Shown here: positions 55,786 to 64,000 of the stretch, piece after piece | How positions within the stretch are numbered: the stretch's first letter is position 1 | Layout: every line of letters starts with the position of its first letter | NCBI RefSeq assembly: GCF_024195295.1 | Contig: NZ_JAMFTH010000001.1 | Coordinates: forward strand, 1 to 64,000 | Source: Gilvimarinus xylanilyticus | Lineage (GTDB): Bacteria; Pseudomonadota; Gammaproteobacteria; Pseudomonadales; Cellvibrionaceae | Direction of reading: 5' to 3' | DNA: 64,000 nucleotides | Position numbers and translations under genes: made by a program | Notes under the pieces: model-generated | Databases searched by the model: none | Seen by the model: the letters and a program-made list of their open reading frames with translations, nothing else | What the model was told of the DNA's origin: nothing

Positions 55786-57417
55786 CTACCAGAAGCGGAC
55801 GTAGATGCCCACGGTAATCGCGATAATCACCACGGTGTGGAAAATATCCCACTTGGTGATACCGGCTTTGATTTCCGCTTTTTGCTCCGGGCTGATAGAG
55901 CCGTAGGTGATACCGGCAATTTGGCTATCGGGCGCGCGCTGAGTAAAGAAGCTAACGCCGATAACAATAGCGCAGGTTGCCAGGAACAGGCCGATGCAGT
56001 AGTACAGCCAGTTAACGGTCACCAGTGACTCTAAAATGCCACCGGCCGGCAGGCTGTCGGAAAAGATCTGCAGTACCAGGCGCGTCATGCCCAGAATAAA
56101 GCCCCCGACCAGACCGATAAAACCTGCGGTGGGGGTGATTCGTTTAGAGAATACACCCAGCAGGAACACCACGGCGACCGCCGGGGCAATCAGCGACTGA
56201 ACCAGTTGCAGATATTCGTAGAGTACATCCGCAACCATCTGCATCACCGGAATCCAGATAACACCCAACGCAACCACCACCAGAGTGGCCATACGGCCCA
56301 CTTTTACCAGGTGTTGCTCGGACGATTCGGGCTTAAAGCGCTTGTAAAAATCGATGGTGAACAGGGTCGCCGACGAATTAAACAGCGATGCCAGCGAGCT
56401 CATCAAGGCGGCAATCAGGCCCCCGATGACAATACCTTTAACACCGGCAGGCAGCAAGGTAGAAACCAGTGTGGCGAACGCTTGGTCCGGCGTATCCATT
56501 TGGATAATGCCTTTTTCGTTCAGGGCGAAGGCGATCATGCCCGGGAACAAAAAGATAAATACTGGCAGCAGCTTCAGATACCCGGCAAAAAAGGTACCGC
56601 GACGCGCCGCCTGAATGCCCTTGGCCGACAGCACACGCTGAACGATGTACTGATCGGTACACCAGTACCAAAAACCAATAATCATCGAGCCGAAAATAAC
56701 GCCGGGCCAGGGGAAGTTCGGGTCAGAGGCGGGGCGGAACAGGCTCATTTTCTCGCCATTAATGCGCTCCAGTTCGGCAAAGCCGCCCAGCGCTTCCAGG
56801 CCGGTGACCAGAATAACCACCGAGCCAATAATCAGCACCGGCGTTTGAATCACCGAGGTCCAGAGAATGGCTTTCATGCCCCCTAGGACGGTGTAAATAC
56901 CGGTAATCAGCACCAGGCCAATCGCCGCCACCCAGAAGAAGTCAAAGCCCCACAGGGTATCAATGCCTAGCACCGTCTGCAGCACCACGCCGCCCGCGTA
57001 TACCGTCACCGACACTTTGGTCAGTACATAGCTGATTAGCGAGATAATAGAGAGGAAGGTGCGGCTAGAGGGACCGTAACGGCGCTCCAGAAACTCGGGC
57101 ATGGTGTAAATTTTACTGGACCAGTAAAAGGGAACGAACATCCAACCCAGCAAAATAATAATAAACGACTGCAGCTCCCAGTGGGCCATGGCCATACCGG
57201 TTTGTGCCCCGGCGCCGGACAGCCCAACCAAGTGCTCCGAGCCGATGTTAGAGGCGAAAATCGATGAACCAATGACCAGCCAGCCGGCGTTGCGCCCGGC
57301 GAGAAAATAGTCCGCGGTATCGTTTTCTTTTTGCCGCATGCAGATACCTACAGTGACGGCGAGTACTAGGAAGAAAGCGCCTAGTACCCAATAGTCTAAA
57401 AGGGCGAATTCAATCAT
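55786..57417 (-). CDS. SSS-family sodium/sugar symporter (SglT-like)
   Basis: A 543-residue inner-membrane carrier with about fourteen hydrophobic segments. IGSSIFASNIGSEHLVGLSGAG, GWMFVPFYWSSKIYTMPEFLERRYG and VYAGGVVLQTVLGID are SGLT-type. The C-terminus ends in a hydrophobic helix. An arabinose-type operator motif lies upstream (57469-57481), so it probably imports arabinose or another pentose, alongside the GPH carrier of the araBDA block. Distance to glpK (230 bp) argues against one operon. Confidence 0.9.
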   Translation of the reverse strand: MIEFALLDYWVLGAFFLVLAVTVGICMRQKENDTADYFLAGRNAGWLVIGSSIFASNIGSEHLVGLSGAGAQTGMAMAHWELQSFIIILLGWMFVPFYWSSKIYTMPEFLERRYGPSSRTFLSIISLISYVLTKVSVTVYAGGVVLQTVLGIDTLWGFDFFWVAAIGLVLITGIYTVLGGMKAILWTSVIQTPVLIIGSVVILVTGLEALGGFAELERINGEKMSLFRPASDPNFPWPGVIFGSMIIGFWYWCTDQYIVQRVLSAKGIQAARRGTFFAGYLKLLPVFIFLFPGMIAFALNEKGIIQMDTPDQAFATLVSTLLPAGVKGIVIGGLIAALMSSLASLFNSSATLFTIDFYKRFKPESSEQHLVKVGRMATLVVVALGVIWIPVMQMVADVLYEYLQLVQSLIAPAVAVVFLLGVFSKRITPTAGFIGLVGGFILGMTRLVLQIFSDSLPAGGILESLVTVNWLYYCIGLFLATCAIVIGVSFFTQRAPDSQIAGITYGSISPEQKAEIKAGITKWDIFHTVVIIAITVGIYVRFW

Positions 57418-57468
57418 TATTTGTATTCCCTGCTATACATAATTATAAGACTTAGCACAGTGTGGACT

Positions 57469-57481
57469 TATTATACTATAA
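57469..57481 (-). promoter_or_regulatory. Candidate arabinose-regulon operator before the SSS symporter
   Basis: Read on the minus strand this is TTATAGTATAATA, 11 of 13 bases like TTGTATTATAATA. It lies inside a perfect 15-bp palindrome, TATTATA-C-TATAATA (57469-57483), about 52 bp before the symporter start. High AT content makes chance resemblance possible. Confidence 0.4.
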
Positions 57482-57606
57482 TAGTTTGTGTGACTATAAG
57501 TCGGCGTGTCGGTGGCGCTGATAAATCGCACGACCGGCGCAATCATAGCAAAGCCGCGCTAAATCGTTAAGTTCTAGGGCTTTTTTTAGGCATTCTTTTT
57601 GTTTTT

Positions 57607-57649
57607 CGCCCTTTTATAGGGCGTTATTAAAGCGGCTATGTCGCTTTAA
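57607..57649. repeat. Two adjacent small inverted repeats
   Basis: CGCCC-TTTTATA-GGGCG (57607-57623) and TTAAAGCG-N7-CGCTTTAA (57627-57649) lie in the 430-bp gap between the divergent symporter and TonB-receptor genes. The second may be a regulator site; function unknown. Confidence 0.6.
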
Positions 57650-57677
57650 AGTAAGATAAATTGTTTTATATTTGTGG

Positions 57678-57706
57678 TTGACAGCAAAAACTTTGAGTAT
57701 TAGCAT
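57678..57706 (+). promoter_or_regulatory. Promoter of the carbohydrate TonB receptor gene
   Basis: TTGACA at 57678-57683, a 17-bp spacer and TAGCAT at 57701-57706 (4/6 of the -10 consensus) lie about 140 bp before the start codon. The candidate operator follows at 57712, the same arrangement as at araB. Confidence 0.6.
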
Positions 57707-57711
57707 TCAAA

Positions 57712-57722
57712 TTGTAATACAA
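57712..57722. promoter_or_regulatory. Candidate arabinose-regulon operator at the TonB receptor promoter
   Basis: TTGTAATACAA is a perfect palindrome around one base. Read on the minus strand, the site with two flanking bases matches TTGTATTATAATA in 11 of 13. It begins 6 bp after the -10 box, over the expected transcription start. Confidence 0.5.
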
Positions 57723-57848
57723 ATAACGGCTCCACGAGGAGTGTAAACCTTATTTTTTCCGGCTGTCGGCCGGGTCCGTGTGTTTTGTATTCATTAATAA
57801 TAATTTGGTGCGCATATGACTACGCGCCATACATAACGGAGAAAAGCT

Positions 57849-60656
57849 ATGTTCAAGCGACGTTTGCTCAGTTCCTCAGTAGCCATGGTTGCTGCTCTGG
57901 GTTCCCTACAGGTTGCCGCACAAGATAACCAAGAAGACATGGATATGCTGCTCGAAGAAGTAGTCGTTACCGGTGTTCGTGCCAGCCTTAACAAAGCCAT
58001 TGATATCAAGCGCGACTCCATGCAGGTGATGGACGCGATTATTGCCGAAGACATCGGCAAGCTGCCCGACAATAACGTTGTAGAATCCCTGCAGCGTGTG
58101 CCTGGTGTTCAGGTAACCGATCGCTCTGAAGGTGAGGTCAACACGGTAACCATTCGCGGTTTAACCGATGTAAGCACAACCGTTAACGGTCGTACTATTT
58201 TTACCGCTTCTGGCCGCTCTATGGCGCTAGCCGACTTACCTTCAACTTTGGTGTCGCGTATTGACGTGATTAAAAACCGTTCGGCGGGGCAGTTTGAAGA
58301 AGGCATTGCCGGTCAAATCGATGTTCACACCTTCCGTCCATTCGACTTTGATGGTTCTAAAGTATCTCTGGCGGCCCGCGCTGTCTACAACGAAGACTCG
58401 GAAGAGACAGATCCAATCCTGAGCGGTTTATTCAGCAACGTATGGGAAACCGGTGTGGGCGATTTCGGTGCCCTAGTTAACTTGTCGTATCAGGAAACCA
58501 ACTTCCGAGGTCAGTCAGTGACACCGGGTGCTCAAGTACCCTTTATGACAGAAGATCCGCTGGAAGGCTTTGTACCGTTGCAGCGTATTTTCCCCGATAC
58601 CGGCTTCTGGACCCCAGGTCTTGACAACGGCCTGCCCGATGAAGCGGGTTCCACCTTGAACATGAATGGCGTTGATCAAGAGTACTATCTGGCTCGCGAC
58701 GCTATGTTCCAGTCTGACTTGCAGGGCGAGCGCGAGCGCACCGCAGCCAATATCTCGCTGCAGTTTGCGCCTAACGATTCGTCTACTTACACCTTCGAGT
58801 CTATGTACACCGGCTACCGCAACGATACTTTCAACTCGCTGCACTTCTCATTTGTTGACTGGTGGGGCGCGCTGGGTGAGCTGGGGCCGATTGAAGACAC
58901 CTTCGAAGTCTACGAAGGCACCAACGTGATTAAAGAGCGTTCGGTCAAGTATCCGTTTACCTTCACCAGTGGCGACTATGCCACCAACGCCACCGACTCC
59001 TTTATGTCGGCCATTCGCGGCGAGTGGGATATTTCCGATAACCTGACTTTGGAATCTGAGCTGGTTTACCAGGACAGTGAGTTTGAAACCGAATTTATCG
59101 CCATGCGCGGTAATGGCGGTGGTCGCTATATTGTAAATGCAAATTACAGCGCCAACCCCTTTATTAACTTTGAAGACAATCCAGATACTGCGGATGTAAA
59201 TGAAGGTGATCTGACCGACCTGACCCACTGGTCTATGGGTGAGCTTTATGACAATGGCGCTCGCCGCGAGGGCGAGGCGGTTACCTTTACCACCGATGGC
59301 GAATACTTGAATGAAGGTGGTTTGTTTCATACCTTTAACTTCGGTTTGCGCTACGACGATCACGATGCGGCAGAATACGGCCGTGATCAGGGTGGTATTA
59401 CCTGTGATGCGGGCAACACCACTGGCGACGCTGCGAATTGTCAGTTTGCCTCTTACATCGACGAAGGCATTTCCTGGGTGAACGACAGCTTCATGGAGGG
59501 TGAATACGATGTGCCGCGCTCTTGGGCGACCCCTAATGGCGAATACCTGCTGGCTAATCGCGCTCAGTTCTTGAACTTGTACGGTTTGGATCCCTCTGAT
59601 CCATTGATGGAGCAGTTCAACATTAACGAAGTAAACACCGCAGTCTACGCAACCGCGCAGTTTGAAACCGAGCTGGCTGGCATGCGCTTTGACGGTGAGA
59701 TCGGTGGCCGCTACGTTAACGTGCAAACCGATACTGAGTTTGTTGACCAGCAAGATCAAACCCGTACCCAGGGCTCTACCGAAACCAGCGAATTTCTGCC
59801 CAGCTTGACAGCGCGCTGGCACTTCACCGAAGGCTTGCTGATGCGTTTCAACTATGGCGAAACCCTGCGTATGCCAGGTTACTTTGATCTGAACCCGACC
59901 ATTACTTACTACGATGACATTACTGACATCGGTTATGGTACCGCCAGTGGCGGTAACGTGGACCTCGAACCCACCATGTCGCAGAACCTGGACTTGTCGC
60001 TCGAGTGGTACTTTGGTGATGCAAGCTCTGTTTATGTGACCGCATTCCAGCGCGATATCGAAGGCTTGGTGGTCGGTTTCCGTAACGTGGTAAACCGCGA
60101 TATCGAGGGCTTCAATACCGATACGTTTGTCTTGTCGCAGCCTGATAATGCCTCTAACGGTAAGTTGTCTGGTATCGAGTTGGGTACCAGCTATTTCCCC
60201 GAGAACCTGCCGGGCTTACTGGATGGTTTTGGTATCCAGGCAGCGCTGACTTTGCTGGATTCCGAGCAGGATATTCCTCTGTTGGATGAAGAGGGTCAGG
60301 TAGAGGGCACTGAAACCACCGATATTATGGGTGTGTCGGATACCTCTTATAACATCACCTTGGTTTATGATCGTGAGGCGTTTGACGCTCGTTTGGCTTA
60401 TGTGTGGCGTTCGGAGTTTTTCAACGCGAACTCCTCCGCGCAGTTTGCCAACCCCATGCCGATTTGGCGCGATGCGCAAAAATCGCTGGACTTCCAGCTT
60501 AACTACGACATTACCGATGACTTCACCGTCTCGTTCAATGCCGTTAACCTGACTGGCGAGCTGACCCACGAAAGCTATGGCAACAGCCCTTACCACCGTA
60601 TGGGTAACTGGAAGATTGCCCGCACCTTCGGTTTGGGTGCTCGCTACTCTTTCTAA
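57849..60656 (+). CDS. Large TonB-dependent receptor, carbohydrate type
   Basis: A 935-residue receptor with signal peptide ending VAAQ. The TonB box region reads EEVVVTGVRASLNKAIDIKR and the plug contains AIIAEDIGKLPDNNVVESLQR and VTIRGLTDVSTTVNGRTIF, which is typical of the large carbohydrate receptors of Cellvibrio, Xanthomonas and Caulobacter. The barrel ends LGARYSF. Arabinan oligomers are the inferred cargo because the promoter carries the same motif as the arabinose genes. GGAG lies 10 bp before the ATG. A structured 3' region follows. Confidence 0.92.
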   Translation: MFKRRLLSSSVAMVAALGSLQVAAQDNQEDMDMLLEEVVVTGVRASLNKAIDIKRDSMQVMDAIIAEDIGKLPDNNVVESLQRVPGVQVTDRSEGEVNTVTIRGLTDVSTTVNGRTIFTASGRSMALADLPSTLVSRIDVIKNRSAGQFEEGIAGQIDVHTFRPFDFDGSKVSLAARAVYNEDSEETDPILSGLFSNVWETGVGDFGALVNLSYQETNFRGQSVTPGAQVPFMTEDPLEGFVPLQRIFPDTGFWTPGLDNGLPDEAGSTLNMNGVDQEYYLARDAMFQSDLQGERERTAANISLQFAPNDSSTYTFESMYTGYRNDTFNSLHFSFVDWWGALGELGPIEDTFEVYEGTNVIKERSVKYPFTFTSGDYATNATDSFMSAIRGEWDISDNLTLESELVYQDSEFETEFIAMRGNGGGRYIVNANYSANPFINFEDNPDTADVNEGDLTDLTHWSMGELYDNGARREGEAVTFTTDGEYLNEGGLFHTFNFGLRYDDHDAAEYGRDQGGITCDAGNTTGDAANCQFASYIDEGISWVNDSFMEGEYDVPRSWATPNGEYLLANRAQFLNLYGLDPSDPLMEQFNINEVNTAVYATAQFETELAGMRFDGEIGGRYVNVQTDTEFVDQQDQTRTQGSTETSEFLPSLTARWHFTEGLLMRFNYGETLRMPGYFDLNPTITYYDDITDIGYGTASGGNVDLEPTMSQNLDLSLEWYFGDASSVYVTAFQRDIEGLVVGFRNVVNRDIEGFNTDTFVLSQPDNASNGKLSGIELGTSYFPENLPGLLDGFGIQAALTLLDSEQDIPLLDEEGQVEGTETTDIMGVSDTSYNITLVYDREAFDARLAYVWRSEFFNANSSAQFANPMPIWRDAQKSLDFQLNYDITDDFTVSFNAVNLTGELTHESYGNSPYHRMGNWKIARTFGLGARYSF

Positions 60657-60688
60657 TTCCACTAATGGGCTAGTGGATGCAGAAGTGA

Positions 60689-60756
60689 GCCCCTTCGGGG
60701 GTCCAACCGGCTAACGCCGGAAGCGCCTTCGGGCGCACAGGCAGAGCAATCTGCCT
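60689..60756 (+). ncRNA. Tandem small hairpins after the TonB receptor gene (structured 3' region)
   Basis: Four consecutive stem-loops: GCCCC-TTCG-GGGGT, CCGG-CTAACG-CCGG, GCGCC-TTCG-GGCGC and AGGCAGA-GCAA-TCTGCCT. Two have UUCG and one a GNRA (GCAA) loop, both unusually stable. No T-tract follows here; a proper terminator comes at 60835. The segment could be a stabilised 3' UTR, a small RNA or a repetitive extragenic element. Classification as RNA is tentative. Confidence 0.45.
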
Positions 60757-60834
60757 ATGTATTACTTCACTCTGTGCTCTGTATTAGCGTGCGGTCGGCA
60801 CGGGGTGTTGCGATACATGGTCTCTTCTTGTTTT

Positions 60835-60860
60835 GCCCCCTTTTTTAAGGGGGCTTTTTT
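60835..60860 (+). terminator. Terminator downstream of the TonB receptor
   Basis: GCCCCC and GGGGGC form a 6-bp stem around TTTTTTAA, followed by six T. It ends the transcript of the receptor and its hairpin array. Confidence 0.85.
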
Positions 60861-61026
60861 GTATCTGGCGTTCGTGTCTGGCTCTTTTGACCCGCCGTTA
60901 CCCTCCTCAATCATCCATTTCATACCTCGATAGAGTCTGTTATTTGATTCCAGATCGCCCGGAACTGGCTCTTTATCGGACATTTTCACTTGAATCTGGG
61001 CGCAAGAGTCGATACTTTTAGCCAAC

Positions 61027-61037
61027 TTGTAATATTG
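61027..61037 (+). promoter_or_regulatory. Weak operator-like motif before the GntR gene
   Basis: TTGTAATATTG shares the first eight bases with TTGTAATACAA at the receptor promoter (8 of 11 overall) and ends 11 bp before the GntR start. It may reflect autoregulation. Confidence 0.3.
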
Positions 61038-61048
61038 AGTGACAGTTA

Positions 61049-61768
61049 ATGGCCGTATTAGAGCGAAACAATAATTTATCTCAGCGCATGACTCAGCAAC
61101 TGGGTCGGGCGATTGTCTGCGGGGACTATCAGCAGGGCGAAAGCCTGCCGACCGAAGCCGAATTGTGTGAAGAGTTTGGGGTAAGCCGCACCGCCGTGCG
61201 TGAGGCGGTAAAAATGCTATCCGCCAAGGGGTTGATCTCAAGCCGTCCGCGTCAGGGTATCCGCATTATGTCGGAAGAGGAGTGGAATATTTTCGACTCC
61301 GATCTGCTTAAGTGGTCCCTAGAAGGTAACCCCTCCATGAAAGTGCTGAAAGAGTTTCTGCAGATGCGCATCGCCATTGAGCCCGAAGCGGCGGCCCTGG
61401 CGGCGCGTTTTGCCCGCCCCGAGCGGAAGCAGGCCATTGGCGATGCTCTGGAGCGTATGCGGGTGGCTCAAGATAACTCGGAAAACGAGCTTGAGGCAGA
61501 TATCGATTTCCACATCAGCATTCTCTACGCCAGCGAGAACCGCTTTTACATCCGTATGCGGGATTTCACTCGCACCGCACTTAACGTGAGTATTCGCCAC
61601 ACCAACGTGATTAAGGCGAACCCCGACGGGGTGATTGAAGACCACGCCAAGGTGTACCACGCGATTTGCAGCGGCAATGCCGAGCGCGCCAAAAACGCCA
61701 TGTTTTTGCTGATCGATGAGGCTTTGGGCTTTATTGAGCAAGAGCTGGACAAGGCTGGGCAGTCTTAA
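61049..61768 (+). CDS. GntR-family regulator, FadR/FCD subfamily
   Basis: A 239-residue repressor. The winged helix covers 1-75 (GESLPTEAELCEEFGVSRTAVREAVKML, GLISSRPRQGIRI) and the FCD effector domain follows, with ADIDFHISI and metal-binding-type His positions (DHAKVYHAI). FCD regulators often respond to sugar acids or sugars, and bind short dyads such as TnGTnnnACnA, a form that fits TTGTAATACAA. It follows the TonB receptor by 390 bp in the same direction, so it is the leading candidate for the arabinose regulon regulator. Confidence 0.9.
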   Translation: MAVLERNNNLSQRMTQQLGRAIVCGDYQQGESLPTEAELCEEFGVSRTAVREAVKMLSAKGLISSRPRQGIRIMSEEEWNIFDSDLLKWSLEGNPSMKVLKEFLQMRIAIEPEAAALAARFARPERKQAIGDALERMRVAQDNSENELEADIDFHISILYASENRFYIRMRDFTRTALNVSIRHTNVIKANPDGVIEDHAKVYHAICSGNAERAKNAMFLLIDEALGFIEQELDKAGQS

Positions 61769-61795
61769 AGCATACAAAGCCTCTCTATATACCCT

Positions 61796-61830
61796 ATAAT
61801 GCCGGATGAATTTACATTCCCCGGCATTAT
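61796..61830. repeat. Perfect 10-bp inverted repeat upstream of rnr
   Basis: ATAATGCCGG and CCGGCATTAT flank a 15-base loop ending 12 bp before the rnr start codon. It may end the GntR transcript, act as a leader hairpin for rnr, or be a protein-binding site. A TATAAT hexamer overlaps its left arm (61795-61800). Confidence 0.75.
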
Positions 61831-61842
61831 GGAGCCTATCTT

Positions 61843-64000
61843 TTGAGTAAACGCCAAGGTCCACCTTCCGACCCGTTTGCCGACCGCGAAGCGCAAAAAT
61901 ACGAAAACCCCATTCCCAGCCGCGAGCTGATTCTGGAGCTGCTGGATCGCCAGCCCGGTCCCTGCACCCATCCGCAAGTTGCCCAGTTACTCGAGTTGAG
62001 CGATGAAGACGATATTGAAGCTTTGCGCCGACGTTTAATCGCCATGGCCCGCGATGGCCAGCTGGTGAGTAACCGCCGCGGTGCTTTTGCGCCTATTGAT
62101 TTGACCGAACTGGTGCGTGCCCGGGTTCAGGGCCACCGCGACGGCTTTGGTTTTGCCATTCCGGTGGAGGGCGGTGACGACATTTACCTGCACAACCGCC
62201 AGATGCGCAAAGTCTTTGACGGCGATGAAGTGCTGGTGCGCCTGCAGGGCGAAAATTACCGGGGTAAAGAAGAGGGCGCCATTGTCGAGGTATTGGCGCG
62301 CAACACTAAAACCCTGGCGGGGCGCTTTATTAAAGAAGATGGGGTACAGTTTTTAAGCCCCGAAAACGCCAAAATCACCCAGGACATCATGGTCGCTCAG
62401 GGTGATGAGCTGGGTGCCAATACCGGGCAGATTGTGGTGGTGGAAATCACCCGTCAACCGGAAAAACAGCGCCCCCCGCAGGGCCGCGTGATTCAGGTGC
62501 TGGGGGATCATATGGCCCCTGGAATGGAAATTGAGCTGGCGATTGAATCCCACGGCATTCCCAATCAGTGGAGCCACGCGGCGCTCAGCGAAGCCGAAGC
62601 TTTGCCCTCCGAAGTGGACGAGGCCCACAAAACTGGCCGGGTGGATCTGCGCGATCTGCCCTTTGTGACCATTGACGGTGAAGACGCCCGCGATTTTGAC
62701 GATGCGGTCTTGTGTCAGCGCAAAAAAAGCGGCGGCTGGCGACTGTTTGTGGCCATTGCCGATGTCTCGCACTATGTGCGCCCCGGCACCGGTTTAAACG
62801 AAGACGCAGTGCGCCGGGCTACCAGCGTTTATTTTCCCGATCATGTGGTGCCCATGCTGCCGGAGAAAATCTCCAACGGCCTGTGCTCGCTGAACCCCCA
62901 TGTAGACCGGCTGGTTATGGTGTGCGAGATGACCGTCTCGGCCGCCGGGCAGGTCAGTGGTTACAAATTCTACGAGGGGATTATTCACTCCCACGCGCGC
63001 TTAACCTACAACCAGGTGGGGGCGGCTTTGGCTGGCGATGAAGCGGTGCGCGAAGAGCTGGCCGATCGCTTAAACGAGCTGGAAAACCTGAACGAGCTAT
63101 ACAAAAGCCTGCGCGAGGCGCGCACCGAGCGCGGCGCGATTGACTTTGAAACCGTCGAGACGCGTATTGTCTTTAACGATGAGCGCAAAATTGACGAGAT
63201 TGTGCCTGTGCGGCGCAATGATGCCCACAAAATTATCGAAGAGTGCATGCTGTGCGCCAATGTATCGGCAGCGCGCTTTTTGGAAAAGCACAAAATCACC
63301 TCGCTGTACCGGGTTCACCAGGGGCCTACCGCCGAAAAACTGGAAAATCTGCGCGAATTTCTCGCAGAGTTAGGTCTGGGCCTGGGCGGTGGGGACGAGC
63401 CCACCTCGGCGGATTATCAGGTGCTGATGGAGGCAATCAGCAATCGCGGCGACGCCAATATGATTCAAACCGTGATGTTGCGCAGCTTGCGCCAGGCGGT
63501 TTATCAAGTGGAAAACGACGGTCACTTTGGACTGGGTTACGATGCCTACACCCATTTTACCTCGCCCATTCGCCGCTATCCGGATTTGATTGTGCATCGC
63601 GCGATTCGCTCGGTGGTGCGCTCCGACCAGCCCTCGTCTCATGTGGAGCGGGTAGAGGGTGTGGCGCCGATTCCGCAGGATAAAATTTACCCCTACAGTG
63701 TGGCCGACATGATTTCTCTGGGCGAGCATTCGTCCATGGCCGAGCGCCGCGCCGATGAAGCCTCTCGCGATGTTGTCAGTTGGCTTAAGTGTGAGTACCT
63801 GCAGGATAAAGTGGGCGACGTTTTCGACGGTGTGGTCAGCTCGGTGACCGGCTTTGGTTTGTTTGTCGAGCTGGTGGATATTTATGTGGATGGCCTGGTG
63901 CATATCACCGCCTTGCCGCAGGACTACTACCGCTTTGATCCGGCCAAGCACCGCTTAGTGGGTGATCGCACCCGGCAGGTGTTCGGTCTGGGCGACGAGC
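61843..64000 (+). CDS. rnr: Ribonuclease R (3' end beyond window)
   Basis: A processive 3'-5' exoribonuclease, visible to about residue 719. The frame opens at TTG (61843) with GGAG 8 bp upstream and reads SKRQGPPSDPFADREAQKYE, then the winged helix, cold-shock domains (RVQGHRDGFGFAIPV), the RNB core with DARDFDDAV and RRYPDLIVHRAI, and the start of an S1 domain (GFGLFVELVDIYVDGLVHI). The rare TTG start and a leader hairpin suggest limited translation. It degrades structured RNA and tmRNA-tagged messages. The C-terminus lies outside the window. Confidence 0.95.
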   Translation, partial: MSKRQGPPSDPFADREAQKYENPIPSRELILELLDRQPGPCTHPQVAQLLELSDEDDIEALRRRLIAMARDGQLVSNRRGAFAPIDLTELVRARVQGHRDGFGFAIPVEGGDDIYLHNRQMRKVFDGDEVLVRLQGENYRGKEEGAIVEVLARNTKTLAGRFIKEDGVQFLSPENAKITQDIMVAQGDELGANTGQIVVVEITRQPEKQRPPQGRVIQVLGDHMAPGMEIELAIESHGIPNQWSHAALSEAEALPSEVDEAHKTGRVDLRDLPFVTIDGEDARDFDDAVLCQRKKSGGWRLFVAIADVSHYVRPGTGLNEDAVRRATSVYFPDHVVPMLPEKISNGLCSLNPHVDRLVMVCEMTVSAAGQVSGYKFYEGIIHSHARLTYNQVGAALAGDEAVREELADRLNELENLNELYKSLREARTERGAIDFETVETRIVFNDERKIDEIVPVRRNDAHKIIEECMLCANVSAARFLEKHKITSLYRVHQGPTAEKLENLREFLAELGLGLGGGDEPTSADYQVLMEAISNRGDANMIQTVMLRSLRQAVYQVENDGHFGLGYDAYTHFTSPIRRYPDLIVHRAIRSVVRSDQPSSHVERVEGVAPIPQDKIYPYSVADMISLGEHSSMAERRADEASRDVVSWLKCEYLQDKVGDVFDGVVSSVTGFGLFVELVDIYVDGLVHITALPQDYYRFDPAKHRLVGDRTRQVFGLGDE

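Noticed and set aside
58848-59822. 324-codon open frame opposite the large TonB receptor gene
   Set aside because: Antisense shadow of a clear receptor sequence with no recognisable protein pattern.

Overview
The window looks like a chromosome segment from a plant-polysaccharide-degrading gammaproteobacterium of the Cellvibrio / Saccharophagus / Gilvimarinus type. This is inferred from gene content only: many secreted or lipoprotein glycoside hydrolases, large TonB-dependent receptors, sodium-coupled sugar symporters, a RegB/RegA pair, RhlE and RNase R. No 16S gene, tRNA, CRISPR array, prophage or complete insertion sequence was seen.

Layout: (1) 0-4.1 kb, a trehalose operon otsB - GH15 hydrolase - otsA behind an 11-copy heptamer repeat. 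(2) 4.1-6.5 kb, redox regulators regA/regB and a CBS-domain protein on the minus strand. (3) 6.7-15.5 kb, an L-arabinose block: araB-araD-araA, a GPH-type symporter, a cytosolic GH43 and an exported GH127/GH146 beta-L-arabinofuranosidase. (4) 15.6-28.4 kb, mixed genes: rhlE, a GH11 xylanase with a carbohydrate-binding domain, a CPBP protease, a LysR/DoxX/glutathionyl-hydroquinone reductase/extradiol dioxygenase group, small housekeeping genes, a free ExoP-type domain beside a CE2 esterase, and a PL10 pectate lyase. (5) 28.4-30.5 kb, a 360-bp MITE-like element directly upstream of a chemoreceptor. (6) 30.6-39.4 kb, an arabinan cluster: endo-arabinanase, exo-acting GH43s, mutarotase, GH97, GH43 with a lectin-like tail, and GH51. 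(7) 39.5-46.5 kb, a TonB receptor plus PTP-like lipoprotein, divergent from a BlaI repressor and an M56-M23 fusion peptidase, then a sialidase-fold lipoprotein. (8) 46.5-55.6 kb, a GGDEF gene broken by an in-frame TGA, hemolysin III, a Fur-type iron locus, an S41 peptidase and glpK. (9) 55.8-61.8 kb, an SSS-family sugar symporter, a large TonB receptor and a FadR-type GntR regulator. (10) 61.8 kb to the end, RNase R, cut by the window edge.

How it fits together: the exported or lipid-anchored enzymes can cut arabinan and arabinose-rich side chains outside the cytoplasm. A TonB receptor and two sodium-type symporters can bring in oligomers and arabinose. The cytosolic GH43 and mutarotase finish hydrolysis, and AraA, AraB and AraD make D-xylulose 5-phosphate. 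An AT-rich motif close to TTGTATTATAATACAA recurs at the promoters of araB, the divergent arabinanase pair, the GH51 gene, the SSS symporter and the TonB receptor, with a weaker copy before the GntR gene. This suggests one regulon, with that GntR protein as the leading candidate regulator.

The most unusual system is BlaI plus a BlaR1-like M56 protease whose sensor domain is replaced by an M23 (LytM-type) domain. A perfect 15-bp palindrome lies between it and the divergent TonB receptor/PTP-like pair.
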